A DNA stretch of 64,000 nt from Roseiarcus fermentans (GCF_003315135.1 NZ_QNRK01000002.1:83344-147343), one strand, 5' to 3'; shown: positions 8,771 through 18,270, counted from the stretch's first letter. Notes: generated by a model not told the origin, from the sequence alone. Numbers and translations are program-made.

Positions 8771-9080
8771 GGATCGAAAGCTCCGTCACGAAGGCGCCGC
8801 CTCCGGCCGACCGCGACAGCGTCCCCGAAACCGTGAGGTTCGGCCTCGCCGCGCGCGGTCGGCAATTGTTTTTTACTTGCGAACGCGTAGCTGCGAGGCT
8901 AGCCTTTCGCAACGAAAAAAGCGAACGCAAAAACGCGCATCGGAGCGGAGGGGACGTGAACAGGTTGGGCGCGGCCACATTTCCTTCCGACGGCGCGTCC
9001 GCGGCGGACGACCGGCCGGGCGGGAGCGGCATGTCGGCGCGTTCGGCCGAGGCTCGCTTCGTTTCCGGAAGCAGAGCGTG
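8771..9080. promoter_or_regulatory. Divergent intergenic region between glpR and the terC-family gene
   Basis: These 310 bases separate two divergent genes. Bases 8913-8925 read CGAAAAAAGCGAA, which matches 12 of 13 bases of 7919-7931 in the glpD operator region, so a GlpR site is likely here. I saw no convincing gene. The open frame continuing upstream of the terC-family start through this region looks unlike protein. Confidence 0.5.
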
Positions 9081-9809
9081 ATGGACTTCGCATTCGACCC
9101 GACGGCGATCTTCGCCAGCCTGGTCGTTCCGGCGCAGATCCTGTTCGTCAACCTGCTGCTCAGCGCAGACAACGCGCTCGTGATCGCCATGGCCTGTCGG
9201 GGCCTGCCTGCCGAGGACATGCAGCGCGCGACGATCTTCGGCATCGTCGGCGCCATCGTCTTGCGGCTCGCGATGGGCTCGGCGGCGATCGTGCTTTTGC
9301 GCGCTCCTCTGGTGCAAGTCGCCGCGGGCGTCGTCCTGTTGTGGATCGCGGTGCGCCTGACGCTGGTCGACGGCTCGGGCCTGGCCGATGGGGGCGGGAC
9401 CTCGGTTTCGGGACCACGCCGGGGTCTGCTCGGCGCGGTTCAGGCGATCATCGTCGCCGACGTCGCGATGAGCCTCGACAATGTCGTGGCGATCGCCGCG
9501 ATCGCGCAAGGCAGCATCCTCTACATCGCGATCGGCCTGTTGCTCAGCATTCCGATGTTGATCTGGGGCAGCAATCTGATCCGCGAATTGCTCGACAAGA
9601 GCGGCTTGCTGGTCCTCGCGTCGGGAGCGTTCCTCGGCTGGGTGGCGGGCGGCGTGGCGGTCGGCGATCCGCTCGTCGCGCCGGCGATCGCAGCCTATGC
9701 GCCCGCCCTGCCCTACGCCGTTCCGGCCGCGTGCGCGATTTTCGTCGTCTGGCAGAACCTCATCTTCGATCCGCGTCGCGCGCGCCTGCGAGGACGTCAT
9801 GCGCAATGA
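9081..9809 (+). CDS. TerC/YjbE-family integral membrane protein
   Basis: This 242-residue protein is predicted to have about seven membrane helices. It has the two family motifs with acidic residues inside helices, LLLSADNALVIA (near residue 30) and ADVAMSLDNVVAIA. TerC-family proteins are linked to metal (often manganese) export or to membrane complexes; the YjbE subgroup is less studied. The last 11 bases overlap hflK, so it is probably co-transcribed with the hflKC genes. The substrate cannot be read from the sequence. Confidence 0.85.
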   Translation: MDFAFDPTAIFASLVVPAQILFVNLLLSADNALVIAMACRGLPAEDMQRATIFGIVGAIVLRLAMGSAAIVLLRAPLVQVAAGVVLLWIAVRLTLVDGSGLADGGGTSVSGPRRGLLGAVQAIIVADVAMSLDNVVAIAAIAQGSILYIAIGLLLSIPMLIWGSNLIRELLDKSGLLVLASGAFLGWVAGGVAVGDPLVAPAIAAYAPALPYAVPAACAIFVVWQNLIFDPRRARLRGRHAQ

Positions 9810-10929
9810 GCCCGGCGACTTCGGTCCTGAATTCGTGACTCCCGCCGGCGTCCAGGCGTGGCTCGATCGCCTTCGCCGCGCGCGTCCAGCGGCGGCGGAA
9901 GGCGACGCGCCCGCGCCGGCGGTCGAGACGCGAACGCCCGCGCCCCCGGCGCCCGACCGCGCCGTCCTGGCCACGGCGCCGCCGGGCCGGCGCGTGCTGC
10001 CGATGGCGAGCATTCTGGCGACCGTGGCGCTGGCGCTCGCCGTTTGGGCGGCGAGCGGGTTCTACCGCGTCCAGCCCGATCAGGTCGGCCTCGTGCTTCG
10101 CTTCGGCGAACTTGTCGAAACCACCGAACCGGGGCTCAACTATCATTGGCCCTATCCGATCGAGTTCGTCTTGCTGCCCCGCGTCACTGCGGTCAACCAG
10201 GTCAAGATCGGCAACGGCACGGTGATGCAGATGCTCACCGGCGACGAGAACATCGTCGAGGCCACGGCTTCGATTTCGTGGCGCGTCAAGAACCCGTCGA
10301 AGTTCCTGTTCAACGTCTATGATCCCGAGGGCGCGGTGAAGCTCGCCGGCGAAAGCGCGGTCCGGCAGATCATCGGCCTCAATCCCATTCAATCCGGCCT
10401 GTCCGATCAAAGACAGAAAATCGCCGACGACGCGCAGAGCCTGTTGCAGCGCACGCTCGACTCCTACGACGCGGGCATCCAGGTTACGCAAGTTCAGCTG
10501 CAGCGCGTCGATCCTCCGCTCGCCGTCATCGACGCCTTCAACGACGTGCAGCGCGCCAGGGCCGACCAGCAGCGGGCGCGCAACGAGGCCGAGGCCTATC
10601 GCAACGACGTTTTGCCGCGCGCCCGCGCCGAGGCCGATCGCGTCAAACAGGAAGCGCTGGTCTATCGCGAACAGGCGCTCAACAAGGCGCGAAGCGACGC
10701 CGAGCGGTTCAACGCGCTGCAAGCCAGTTTCGCCGCCGACCCCGACCTGACGGCGCGACGGCTCTATCTCGATGCGATGGAGGAGGTCTTGAAGTCGGCG
10801 GGCAAGATCTTCATCGATCCCTCCGGCGGATCCGCCTCCCCGATCGTCCCCTATCTGCCCCTGCCCGCGCCCCCGACGGTTCTCGCCCCGCAAGCGGGCG
10901 CGCAGCCGGTCTCGAAGGCGACGCCATGA
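9799..10929 (+). CDS. hflK: HflK-like SPFH membrane protein, FtsH modulator
   Basis: This 376-residue protein has a proline-rich cytoplasmic N-terminus, a single membrane helix at about residues 66-86, an SPFH/band-7 domain beginning FYRVQPDQVGLVLRFGE, and a long charged coiled region. HflK forms a large cage with HflC around the FtsH protease and modulates its proteolysis. The ATG at 9799 lies inside the end of the terC-family gene, and its stop overlaps the hflC start. Confidence 0.93.
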   Translation: MRNEPGDFGPEFVTPAGVQAWLDRLRRARPAAAEGDAPAPAVETRTPAPPAPDRAVLATAPPGRRVLPMASILATVALALAVWAASGFYRVQPDQVGLVLRFGELVETTEPGLNYHWPYPIEFVLLPRVTAVNQVKIGNGTVMQMLTGDENIVEATASISWRVKNPSKFLFNVYDPEGAVKLAGESAVRQIIGLNPIQSGLSDQRQKIADDAQSLLQRTLDSYDAGIQVTQVQLQRVDPPLAVIDAFNDVQRARADQQRARNEAEAYRNDVLPRARAEADRVKQEALVYREQALNKARSDAERFNALQASFAADPDLTARRLYLDAMEEVLKSAGKIFIDPSGGSASPIVPYLPLPAPPTVLAPQAGAQPVSKATP

Positions 10930-11840
10930 CCATACGCGCGCTCATCCTCACCCTGATCGCGCTCGCGGCGCTCGGCTGGGTCGTCTCGCAGGCGTTCCAC
11001 GTCGTGCAGCAAGACCGCATCGCGCTCGTCGTGCGCTTCGGAAAGCCGATCGAAGTCATGCACAAGCCGGGTCTCTATCTCAAGGCCCCGCTGATCGACG
11101 CCGTCGTCTCCTACGACAAGCATCTGTTGTCGCTGCAGCCGCCGCTCGATCAGATCATCCTGGGCGACCAGAAGCGTATAGAAGTCACGACGATCTCGCG
11201 CTTTCGTATCTCCGACGCCCTGCGCTTCTACCAGAGCGTCGGAACCGAGGAGCAAGCGCGCGTCAACCTGGCTCAGATCGTCTCGAGCGCGGTTCGCAGG
11301 GAACTCGGCAAAGCCTCGCTGCCGTCGCTGCTCACGGCGGAGCGCGATCGGATCAGCGACGAGATCCGCGACGAGGTGGCGCAGGAAGGTCAGGAACTCG
11401 GCGTCGAAGTGACCGACGTGCGCATCCTGCGCGCCGAATTGCCGGCGGAGACCAGTCAGGCGATCTACGACCGCATGACCTCGGAGCGGGTTCGCGAAGC
11501 CAAGGAGTTGCGGGCGCAAGGCTTCGAGGTGGCGCAGCAGATCCGCTCCAAGGCCGACCGGGAAAAGGAGATCCTGCTGTCCGACGCGCTTCGCGACAGC
11601 CAGACCGCGCGGGGAGTCGCCGACGCGGAATCCAATCAGATCGCCGTCGCCGCCTTTGGTCGGGATCCCGAGTTCTACGACCTCTATCGGACGCTGCAGG
11701 TCTATCGCGCCGCCCTCACCCAGGGCGGTCCGACGGTCGTTCTTTCGCCCAGCAGCGAACTGCTGAGATATTTCGCCCAGGCGCCGAAGATCGGCAAGCG
11801 CGCCGCCGTCCCGCCTGTCGCCGTGGAGCCGAAGCCATGA
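10926..11840 (+). CDS. hflC: HflC-like SPFH membrane protein, FtsH modulator
   Basis: This 304-residue partner of HflK has an N-terminal membrane anchor (residues 3-22) followed by QAFHVVQQDRIALVVRFGKP, the conserved entry into the SPFH domain. The family stretch RMTSERVREAKELRAQG lies in the coiled region. It overlaps hflK by four bases and the next gene by four bases (ATGA), which implies a translationally coupled operon. Confidence 0.93.
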   Translation: MTIRALILTLIALAALGWVVSQAFHVVQQDRIALVVRFGKPIEVMHKPGLYLKAPLIDAVVSYDKHLLSLQPPLDQIILGDQKRIEVTTISRFRISDALRFYQSVGTEEQARVNLAQIVSSAVRRELGKASLPSLLTAERDRISDEIRDEVAQEGQELGVEVTDVRILRAELPAETSQAIYDRMTSERVREAKELRAQGFEVAQQIRSKADREKEILLSDALRDSQTARGVADAESNQIAVAAFGRDPEFYDLYRTLQVYRAALTQGGPTVVLSPSSELLRYFAQAPKIGKRAAVPPVAVEPKP

Positions 11841-12802
11841 ACGCCCCGGATCTCCGCCGCGCCCTGAGGGCCGCCGTGGTCGGCGTCGCGCTGCTCGTCT
11901 CCGCCGCGGCGTTGGCCAAGACCACGGGCGTCGTCGACGATCCCGCCTTGCAGACCGGCCCGTGCTACGATGCGCTCGTCGACAAGAACGCCGCGACTCC
12001 GACCACGGCGCCGAACCGGGAGCTCGGATCGGCCTGCGAAATCGAGCACGGCGACGTCGAAAAGGCCTGGGCGCGCGTCCTCCGGCTGTGGGGTTCGGAC
12101 TCCACCGATATTCCCGATTACGACAGCTATCGCCGCGCCGACGCCCCGGCCGGCGGGGCCGCGCCGCTGTGGCTCGCAGCGACCGGAATCTTGCTGACCT
12201 ATGCCGTCTTGGGCGCGCCGATGCGCTCCGCCGCCCGGCTGCTCGGCGCCTATCCCGGCCCGGCGAAGGGCGCGCTGATCGATGTCGCGACCTCGCTGGT
12301 CCTGCGGGGCCTGCTGCTCGCGGCGTTCGTCGTCCTGTTCAGCCTGCCGTATCTCGCCGCCATCGGCGCGGCGGCGCTGATCGCCTTTGCGGCGTTCCGG
12401 CTCGGTCGGCCGACGCCTGCGCCGCTCGACCCTTCGACCGACTCGCTCAGCGCCCATCTGGCCGAAGCGATCAACGATCCGGCCGGCGCCGCGGCCGGGC
12501 TCGCCGCCCTGGCGCTTTTCGTCCAACACAGTGTTGCGGCGTTCGCCATCGGCCTGGGGCTGGCCGTCGTCGCCTCGGCCGCCCCCGTCATCCTCGCGCG
12601 GCGGACATTGCGCGCCACCCGCGTTCGCGCCGCCGTCGCCGCGGCCGCGCTCGCCGCCGCCCTCGGCGAGGCGATGGTGGTCGCGCCGCCGGTGTCGGGT
12701 TGGGTCGGCGGACTGGCCGGCGCCAGTCTCATTGTTCCGGTCGTCCTGGCGGGATCGGCGCTTGCGGCGGGGTTCGCGCTGGCGAAACCTGCCGTGTCGT
12801 AA
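11837..12802 (+). CDS. Unknown exported or membrane protein coupled to hflKC
   Basis: I do not recognise a family for this 321-residue protein. A signal-like hydrophobic N-terminus (about residues 10-28) is followed by a soluble segment with two cysteines (GPCYDALVD and GSACEIEHGD), which may form a disulfide in the periplasm. The remaining two thirds are several alanine-rich membrane helices. The four-base overlap with hflC suggests a function with that complex or membrane proteostasis, which is inference from position only. Confidence 0.6.
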   Translation: MNAPDLRRALRAAVVGVALLVSAAALAKTTGVVDDPALQTGPCYDALVDKNAATPTTAPNRELGSACEIEHGDVEKAWARVLRLWGSDSTDIPDYDSYRRADAPAGGAAPLWLAATGILLTYAVLGAPMRSAARLLGAYPGPAKGALIDVATSLVLRGLLLAAFVVLFSLPYLAAIGAAALIAFAAFRLGRPTPAPLDPSTDSLSAHLAEAINDPAGAAAGLAALALFVQHSVAAFAIGLGLAVVASAAPVILARRTLRATRVRAAVAAAALAAALGEAMVVAPPVSGWVGGLAGASLIVPVVLAGSALAAGFALAKPAVS

Positions 12803-12827
12803 AAGCTGTTCGTAGAGGACGCTCGAG

Positions 12828-13481
12828 ATGGCGGTCGAAATTCACGTGCAGGGGCTGTTCGCGACGCCGGTCGCGGCGATCATGCTGCCGGGCGCCGAAG
12901 CGCGCAACGCAGCGCTGACGGAGACCATTCTGCGCCGTCGCGAGACGCATCCGAGCCTCGAGGCGTCCAACAACGGCGGCTGGCACTCGACGCGCGATTT
13001 CGAAGCGTGGTGCGGACCGCACGGCCGCGACCTGATCGCCAGGGCGCGGTCGGCGGTGACGCAGTTGACCCGCGACCGCGAAGGCAAACCCGTCAAGCCG
13101 AACTGGATCGTCGAGGCCTGGGCGAACGTCAATGAAACCCATTCCTCCAACGCCTGCCACTTCCATCCCGGCGCCTTCTGGTCCGCCTGCTACTACGTGG
13201 CCGATGGCGGATGCCTCGACAATCCGGAATTCGGCGGCGAATTCGAAATGATGGACCCGCGCGGCGCGGCGCCGATGATGCACGCGCCGATGCTCAAATT
13301 CGCCGGCGAGGGCGGCCTGTCCGCGGGCAGCGCCGAAACCATAAGGCCGCGTCCCGGGTTGCTGTTCATCTTCCCCTCGTTCCTGCTGCACGCCGTGCGC
13401 CCCTATCGCGGGCATTCGCTGCGCATCTCGATCGCCATCAATTTCGGCGTCGATGCCGTAAACCCCTTTGAGAGGGCTTGA
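12828..13481 (+). CDS. Putative 2-oxoglutarate/Fe(II)-dependent oxygenase (TIGR02466-like)
   Basis: This 217-residue protein resembles the small 2OG-Fe(II) oxygenase family that is often fused or adjacent to TPR repeats. Candidate iron and cosubstrate residues lie in [16 protein letters not shown] (about 110-124), [14 protein letters not shown] (H189) and [10 protein letters not shown] (R199). Substrates of this family are unknown. It ends seven bases before glpK. A TPR protein lies nearby at 15677-16612, which may be its functional partner. Confidence 0.72.
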   Translation: MAVEIHVQGLFATPVAAIMLPGAEARNAALTETILRRRETHPSLEASNNGGWHSTRDFEAWCGPHGRDLIARARSAVTQLTRDREGKPVKPNWIVEAWANVNETHSSNACHFHPGAFWSACYYVADGGCLDNPEFGGEFEMMDPRGAAPMMHAPMLKFAGEGGLSAGSAETIRPRPGLLFIFPSFLLHAVRPYRGHSLRISIAINFGVDAVNPFERA

Positions 13482-13488
13482 TCGCAAC

Positions 13489-15000
13489 ATGGGCGGCCAT
13501 ATTCTCGTCATCGACCAGGGAACGACGTCCACGCGCGCCATCGTGTTCGACGAACGCGCGCAGCCGGTTGCGTCGGCTCAATTGGAGTTCCCGCAAATCT
13601 ACCCGCATCCCGGCTGGATCGAACACGATCCGGAGGATCTGTGGAAGACGACGCTCGCGACTGCGCGCGAGGCCGTGGCGAAGTCCGGCGGCCCGCAGAC
13701 GATCGCCGGGATTGGCATCGCCAACCAGCGCGAGACGACCGTCGTCTGGGAGCGCAACACCGGCAAGCCGATCTACAATGCGATCGTCTGGCAGGATCGG
13801 CGCACCGCCGATCGCTGCGCCGAACTCGCTCGCGACGGGTGCGCGCCCGTGGTTCGCGAGCGCGCGGGCCTCGTGCTCGACCCTTATTTTTCTGCGACCA
13901 AGATCGCCTGGATTCTCGACAATGTCCCGGGCTCGCGCGAACGCGCGGCCCGCGGCGACCTGGCGTTCGGCACGGTCGATACGTTTCTGCTCTGGCGCCT
14001 GACGGGCGGCGCGGCGCATGCGACCGACGCGACCAACGCCTCGCGCACCTCGCTGCTCGACATCCGCACGGGAAGCTGGGACGACACGCTCATCGAACTG
14101 TTCGACGCGCCGCGCTCCCTGCTGCCCGAGGTGCGCGACACCGCCGGCCGGTTCGGCGAGACCCTTTCCGAGCATTTCGGCGCCGTCCTTCCGATTTACG
14201 CGATGGCGGGCGATCAGCAATCGGCGCTGGTCGGACAAGACTGCCTCAGCCCGGGCATGGCCAAGGCGACCTACGGCACTGGCGGCTTCATCCTGCTCAA
14301 CACCGGCGCGACGCCGATCCGCTCGCAGCACGGCCTGCTGACGACCATCGCCTATCAATGGGACGGCGTGCGCCACTACGCGCTGGAAGGCTCGATTTTC
14401 TCGGCCGGCGCGACGGTGCAATGGCTGCGGGACGGTCTCGGAATCATAGCCAGCGCGGCGGAGGCCGGCGCGATGGCGGCGGTTTCCGATCCCGAACAGG
14501 AGGTCTATCTGGTGCCTGCATTCGCCGGATTGGGGGCGCCGCACTGGCGCGCGGACGCGCGCTGTTCCGTGATGGGACTGACCCGCGGCGCCACCCGCAA
14601 GGAATTGGCGCGGGCGGCGCTCGAAAGCGTCGGCTTCCAGACCGACGATCTTCTCGCCGTGATGATCGAGGATTTCGAGGCGAGCGGGGCGACGAGGACC
14701 GAGTCGGTCGTCCGTGTCGACGGCGGCATGGTCGCGAGCGACTGGACGATGCAGTTTCTCGCCGACATCGTCGGCGCGCCGGTCGACCGCCCGAAAAACA
14801 GGGAGACAACGGCGCTCGGCGCGGCGTTCCTCGCCGGCTGGCGCGCCGGCCTCTACCCGGGGCCGGGCGAACTCGCCGCCTATTGGGGCCTCGACCGCCG
14901 CTTCACCCCCGCCATGAGCGGCGCGATGCGCGAGCGGCGGCGCGCCGGATGGCGCGCGGCCGTCGAGGCGACGCTGCATCGCCGCGAGCTTCGGCCGTGA
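13489..15000 (+). CDS. glpK: Glycerol kinase
   Basis: This 503-residue FGGY-family kinase phosphorylates glycerol to glycerol-3-phosphate. The N-terminus [19 protein letters not shown] carries the ATP phosphate-binding loop, and the catalytic aspartate is in [26 protein letters not shown] and [11 protein letters not shown] are further family signatures. I prefer the ATG at 13489 over the upstream TTG because it gives the normal GlpK N-terminus. It supplies the substrate for GlpD but lies about 5 kb from the glp operon, on the other strand. Confidence 0.94.
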   Translation: MGGHILVIDQGTTSTRAIVFDERAQPVASAQLEFPQIYPHPGWIEHDPEDLWKTTLATAREAVAKSGGPQTIAGIGIANQRETTVVWERNTGKPIYNAIVWQDRRTADRCAELARDGCAPVVRERAGLVLDPYFSATKIAWILDNVPGSRERAARGDLAFGTVDTFLLWRLTGGAAHATDATNASRTSLLDIRTGSWDDTLIELFDAPRSLLPEVRDTAGRFGETLSEHFGAVLPIYAMAGDQQSALVGQDCLSPGMAKATYGTGGFILLNTGATPIRSQHGLLTTIAYQWDGVRHYALEGSIFSAGATVQWLRDGLGIIASAAEAGAMAAVSDPEQEVYLVPAFAGLGAPHWRADARCSVMGLTRGATRKELARAALESVGFQTDDLLAVMIEDFEASGATRTESVVRVDGGMVASDWTMQFLADIVGAPVDRPKNRETTALGAAFLAGWRAGLYPGPGELAAYWGLDRRFTPAMSGAMRERRRAGWRAAVEATLHRRELRP

Positions 15001-15710
15001 GAATCGTGTTCCGATGCGATCCTGCGTTGCGCGAGACGTTGCCGCGTCCCCTGCCGGCGTCGCAAGCGCTGCCCGCCTGGCTGCGCGAGATGCCGGGAAC
15101 GGCGTTTTCCGATTTGCACGGCCGCGACGTCCGCACGGTGAAGCAATGCCCGCCGTTCGTCGACGCCATGCGTCACGGCTTCGTGATGCGGCTGCCCTGC
15201 GACGTCGTGGTCGCCGACGGCCGGTTCTCGTGGGACTGGGATCTGCCGCCGCTCGCAGGCGAAACACAGCCGCGCTCGCCCTTGAGCTTTCATGCGCCCG
15301 CGCAAGTCGCCGGTTCGCCGCTCGCGGCCGAAGGGCGCACGCTGATCAAGTTCAACAGCTTCTGGACCATCGAACTCGAAGCCGGCTATTCGCTGTTCGC
15401 CACGCATCCTGTCAATCGCGAGGACCTGCCGTTCCGCACGCTCACCGGCATGGTCGATTCCGACCGCTTCAACGCCGTCGGAATTCTGTTTCCCGCCGCC
15501 TGGATCGACGAGCGATTCGAGGGCGTCCTGGCGGCGGGAACGCCGGTTGCGCAATGTTTCCCGGTTTCCCGCGAAGCGATGTCGCTGGCGTTCGAGGACC
15601 TGACGCCGGAGCGCATCGACGCCCACGACGACGTCGCCAACGCCCTGCATGCGACTCCGGGGGTTTATCGCAAGATCTACCGGGACAAGCGTCCGAGTTC
15701 CGACAGGTGA
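14997..15710 (+). CDS. Unknown protein, DUF6065-like
   Basis: This 237-residue protein is likely started by the GTG at 14997, which overlaps the glpK stop (GTGA). The middle section ([17 protein letters not shown], then [21 protein letters not shown]) resembles the DUF6065 family, whose function is unknown. There is no signal peptide or membrane helix. Its last 34 bases overlap the end of the convergent TPR gene. The family assignment is from memory and needs a profile search. Confidence 0.55.
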   Translation: MRIVFRCDPALRETLPRPLPASQALPAWLREMPGTAFSDLHGRDVRTVKQCPPFVDAMRHGFVMRLPCDVVVADGRFSWDWDLPPLAGETQPRSPLSFHAPAQVAGSPLAAEGRTLIKFNSFWTIELEAGYSLFATHPVNREDLPFRTLTGMVDSDRFNAVGILFPAAWIDERFEGVLAAGTPVAQCFPVSREAMSLAFEDLTPERIDAHDDVANALHATPGVYRKIYRDKRPSSDR

Positions 15711-16612
15711 GCGCGTAGCGCGCCGAGGTCCATCCACAATTCGCCCTTGGGCGACGTCGTCAGCGCTTGCGCGACGCGCCCGAACGCCGACGGCATCAGG
15801 GCGATGGCCCGTCCATAGGCCTGCTTGGCGGCTGCCAGCTCGCCCTGCTCCTGCAAGACCACGCCGAGATTGGTCTCCGCCTCGGCGAGGTCGGGACGCA
15901 GCGCCAGAGCGCTTCGATAGGCCTCCGCGGCGCGGTCCGGACGCCGGCCGTCCTGGAACGCCAGCCCAAGCTTGAACCAGGCCTCCGCCGAAGCCGGATC
16001 GAGTTCCAGCGCTTTCCGATAAGCGCCGGCCGCCTCGCCGCGCCGCCCCAGGGCGTGCAACGCCGAGCCGAAGCGAAGCAGAAGCTTGACGGTCGGTTGC
16101 GCCCTCAACGCCATGGCGAAGGCGCGGGCGGCGAGCTCCCTCTGTCCGCTTCGTTCCAGCGCGTCGCCGACCTCCGCCCATGTGGCCACGGGGTCGGGAA
16201 ACCGCCGCAGGAGATCGTCGAAGACGCGCTGCGCCTGCCCGGGATCGACGGCGATCGAGGCGATGGCCGCGCCGAAGGCGGCCTCGGGCCGGGTCGGCTC
16301 GAGTTCGGCCGCCCGCCGCAACCTCGCCAGCGCCCCCGGCCAATCTCCCCGGGCTCGAGCCGCATGGGCGGCCAGCATCAACGTCGCGAAATGGTCGGGC
16401 CGGGAGTCGAGGCTCGACAGCGCCCAACGCTCGGCCTCCGCCGGCCTGCCGCCACGCAACGCCACAGCCGCCATCAACTGATGAACGCTGGCGTCCTCCG
16501 GCCAACGCTGCAACAAAGCTTGCGCGATATCGGCGGCCTTTGCGCCGTCGCCGTCGGCGAGCGCCCTCAAGGCTTCGGCAAAGCGGAGCGCGCGATCCTC
16601 GTTGGCAAGCAT
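15677..16612 (-). CDS. Tetratricopeptide repeat protein
   Basis: This 311-residue protein is almost entirely TPR repeats, for example EAAGAYRKALELDPASAEAWFKLGLAFQDGRRPD and similar 34-residue units. It has no signal peptide. TPR domains mediate protein-protein contacts. Because TIGR02466-type oxygenases often carry TPR repeats in the same chain, this protein may present a substrate to the oxygenase at 12828-13481; that is inference. Confidence 0.8.
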   Translation of the reverse strand: MLANEDRALRFAEALRALADGDGAKAADIAQALLQRWPEDASVHQLMAAVALRGGRPAEAERWALSSLDSRPDHFATLMLAAHAARARGDWPGALARLRRAAELEPTRPEAAFGAAIASIAVDPGQAQRVFDDLLRRFPDPVATWAEVGDALERSGQRELAARAFAMALRAQPTVKLLLRFGSALHALGRRGEAAGAYRKALELDPASAEAWFKLGLAFQDGRRPDRAAEAYRSALALRPDLAEAETNLGVVLQEQGELAAAKQAYGRAIALMPSAFGRVAQALTTSPKGELWMDLGALRAHLSELGRLSR

Positions 16613-17002
16613 ATGGCGCTCCGGATCAGTCTAAGCGCATCATGAAGGCGAATTCGGGCGCCGGCAACTCGAGCCCCGTCGTCGCGCCTGCCGAGCGCCG
16701 CCAGCAATGCGCGTCGTCGAGGCCGGAGGGCGCTTCAGCTCCCATGCGAAATCGCAGCTTCGGGACCGGAAGCCGCCCCGTCGTCGGGCGCCGCGTCGTG
16801 GCGCGACGATCGCGCGTCCCTGGCTATCGCGAGCCTTCGCGTTCCATTCGGATGTGACGGGCGACCTCATCGGCGTGCGATTTCAGGGCTTGAAAACGCG
16901 CAACTGCAGCGCGGATCGTCATGGCTTTGGTTCTCGCGCTGTCGAGAGCTGGAATCTGGCGTAAGATGAACCCGGCATGGTGCGAGAGATCGAGGACGCG
17001 GA
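16613..17002. other. Intergenic region between divergent TPR and dehydrogenase genes
   Basis: These 390 bases hold no gene I can support. On the minus strand a 39-codon frame (16745 to 16626) ends in the protein-like sequence LELPAPEFAFMMRLD, and its frame is open without a stop from about 16823. It could be a micro-gene or the tail of a lost gene. Promoters for both flanking genes must lie here, but no box is distinct. Confidence 0.4.
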
Positions 17003-18097
17003 ATGGCTGACCGAGAGATTGGCGTCGGAATTGTCGGTTTTGGATTGGGCGGCCGGGTCTTTCACGCGCCCTTCGTGAGCGCGGTGCGCAAGCTCCGACT
17101 GGTCGCGATTTACCAACGAAAGGGCGATGAGGCCGCGCGCGCGCATCCCGAGGCGCAGATCGTGCGCTCGTTCGGCGAAATGCTGGCGAACCCGGCGATC
17201 GCGTTGATCGTCGTCACCACGCCGAACGCCACCCACTTCGAACTGGCGAGGCAAGCGCTGGAGGCGGGCAAGCACGTCGTCATCGACAAGCCCTTCACGG
17301 CGACCAGCGAGGAGGCGTTGGAACTGAGCCGACTGGCCGAAAGCAAGGGGCTGTTGGCGGTTCCGTTTCACAACCGCCGCTGGGACGGAGATTTTCTCAC
17401 CGTCAAGAAGCTGATCGCCGATCAGACTCTCGGGCGGCTCGTCACCTTCGAGTCGCACTTCGATCGCTTCCGCCCCGCGCCGCGCGCGGGGCGATGGCAG
17501 GAGGCGGGCGATCCGGCGAACGGAATGCTGTTCGACCTGGGGCCGCATCTGGTGGACCAGGCGCTGGCGCTGTTCGGCGCGCCGGACTCGATCACGGCGA
17601 GCGTCCGGTCCGATCGCGACGAGACCGCGATCGAGGACGCCTTCGACATCACGCTGAGCTATCGGGCTGCGAACGGCAAGAGCTTGCTGGCGCATTGCCG
17701 GACGAGCTATCTCGCCTGTGCGCATGCGCCGCGCTTCCTGCTGCACGGGACGAAGGGCAGCTTTCGCAAGTGGGGGCTCGATCCGCAGGAGCCTGCGCTG
17801 GTCGGCGGCGCCGAGGTTCCCGCCGAAGGGTCGCCGGACGTGTGGTTGCAGGAGCGCGAGCCGGCGTGGGGCAAGCTGACGCTCGCCCCGGATCCGACGA
17901 CCCCGGAGACGCTGGTCGAGAGCTCGGTGATGACCGAGGTCGGCGACTATCGCGGCTTCTACGCCAATGTGCGCGATGCGATCCTGGGCGCCGCGCCGCT
18001 CGCGCTCACGGCGCAGGACGGATTCCGTGTCATTCGGCTGCTGGAACTGGCGCGACAGAGTTCGTCCGAAGGACGAACGGTGAAGGTGGAGCTATAG
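17003..18097 (+). CDS. Gfo/Idh/MocA-family NAD(P)-dependent oxidoreductase
   Basis: This 364-residue protein has an N-terminal Rossmann fold with VGIVGFGLGGRVFHAPF, and the family motif IDKPFT near residue 94 (the lysine is catalytic in many members). A C-terminal substrate domain includes DLGPHLVDQALALFG. The sequence resembles the YdgJ group of sugar or inositol type dehydrogenases. The exact substrate is unknown. It stands alone on the plus strand. Confidence 0.85.
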   Translation: MADREIGVGIVGFGLGGRVFHAPFVSAVRKLRLVAIYQRKGDEAARAHPEAQIVRSFGEMLANPAIALIVVTTPNATHFELARQALEAGKHVVIDKPFTATSEEALELSRLAESKGLLAVPFHNRRWDGDFLTVKKLIADQTLGRLVTFESHFDRFRPAPRAGRWQEAGDPANGMLFDLGPHLVDQALALFGAPDSITASVRSDRDETAIEDAFDITLSYRAANGKSLLAHCRTSYLACAHAPRFLLHGTKGSFRKWGLDPQEPALVGGAEVPAEGSPDVWLQEREPAWGKLTLAPDPTTPETLVESSVMTEVGDYRGFYANVRDAILGAAPLALTAQDGFRVIRLLELARQSSSEGRTVKVEL

Positions 18098-18131
18098 GCG
18101 AAGCGCGGCGGCCGGGTCGGCTCGTCGCCGG

Positions 18132-18270
18132 TCAGCCGCCCCCCGGGAGCGCACCCTGCCAGACCACGTGGGGGCCGTGCTGGTCGCCGAGCATGTCGTC
18201 GGTGACGACGTCGAGGTCGAGATCCTCGAACACCCGCTCCTGTTTCAGGAGATCGACCGTTGCCGGCGAT
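18132..18270 (-). pseudogene. Decayed fragment of a nitrogenase-reductase-like (marH-type) gene
   Basis: On the minus strand this stretch encodes VDLLKQERVFEDLDLDVV followed by DDMLGD and then VVWQGALP. This corresponds to residues 105-139 of the intact H protein at 25495-26370. Over 18183-18259, 69 of 77 bases are identical to that gene. The iron-sulfur cysteine of the VVCGG motif is replaced by tryptophan, and an insertion of about 13 bases shifts the spacing after MLGD. No P-loop or N-terminal part is present, so it is a relic, probably of a duplication or an older copy of the cluster. Confidence 0.8.
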
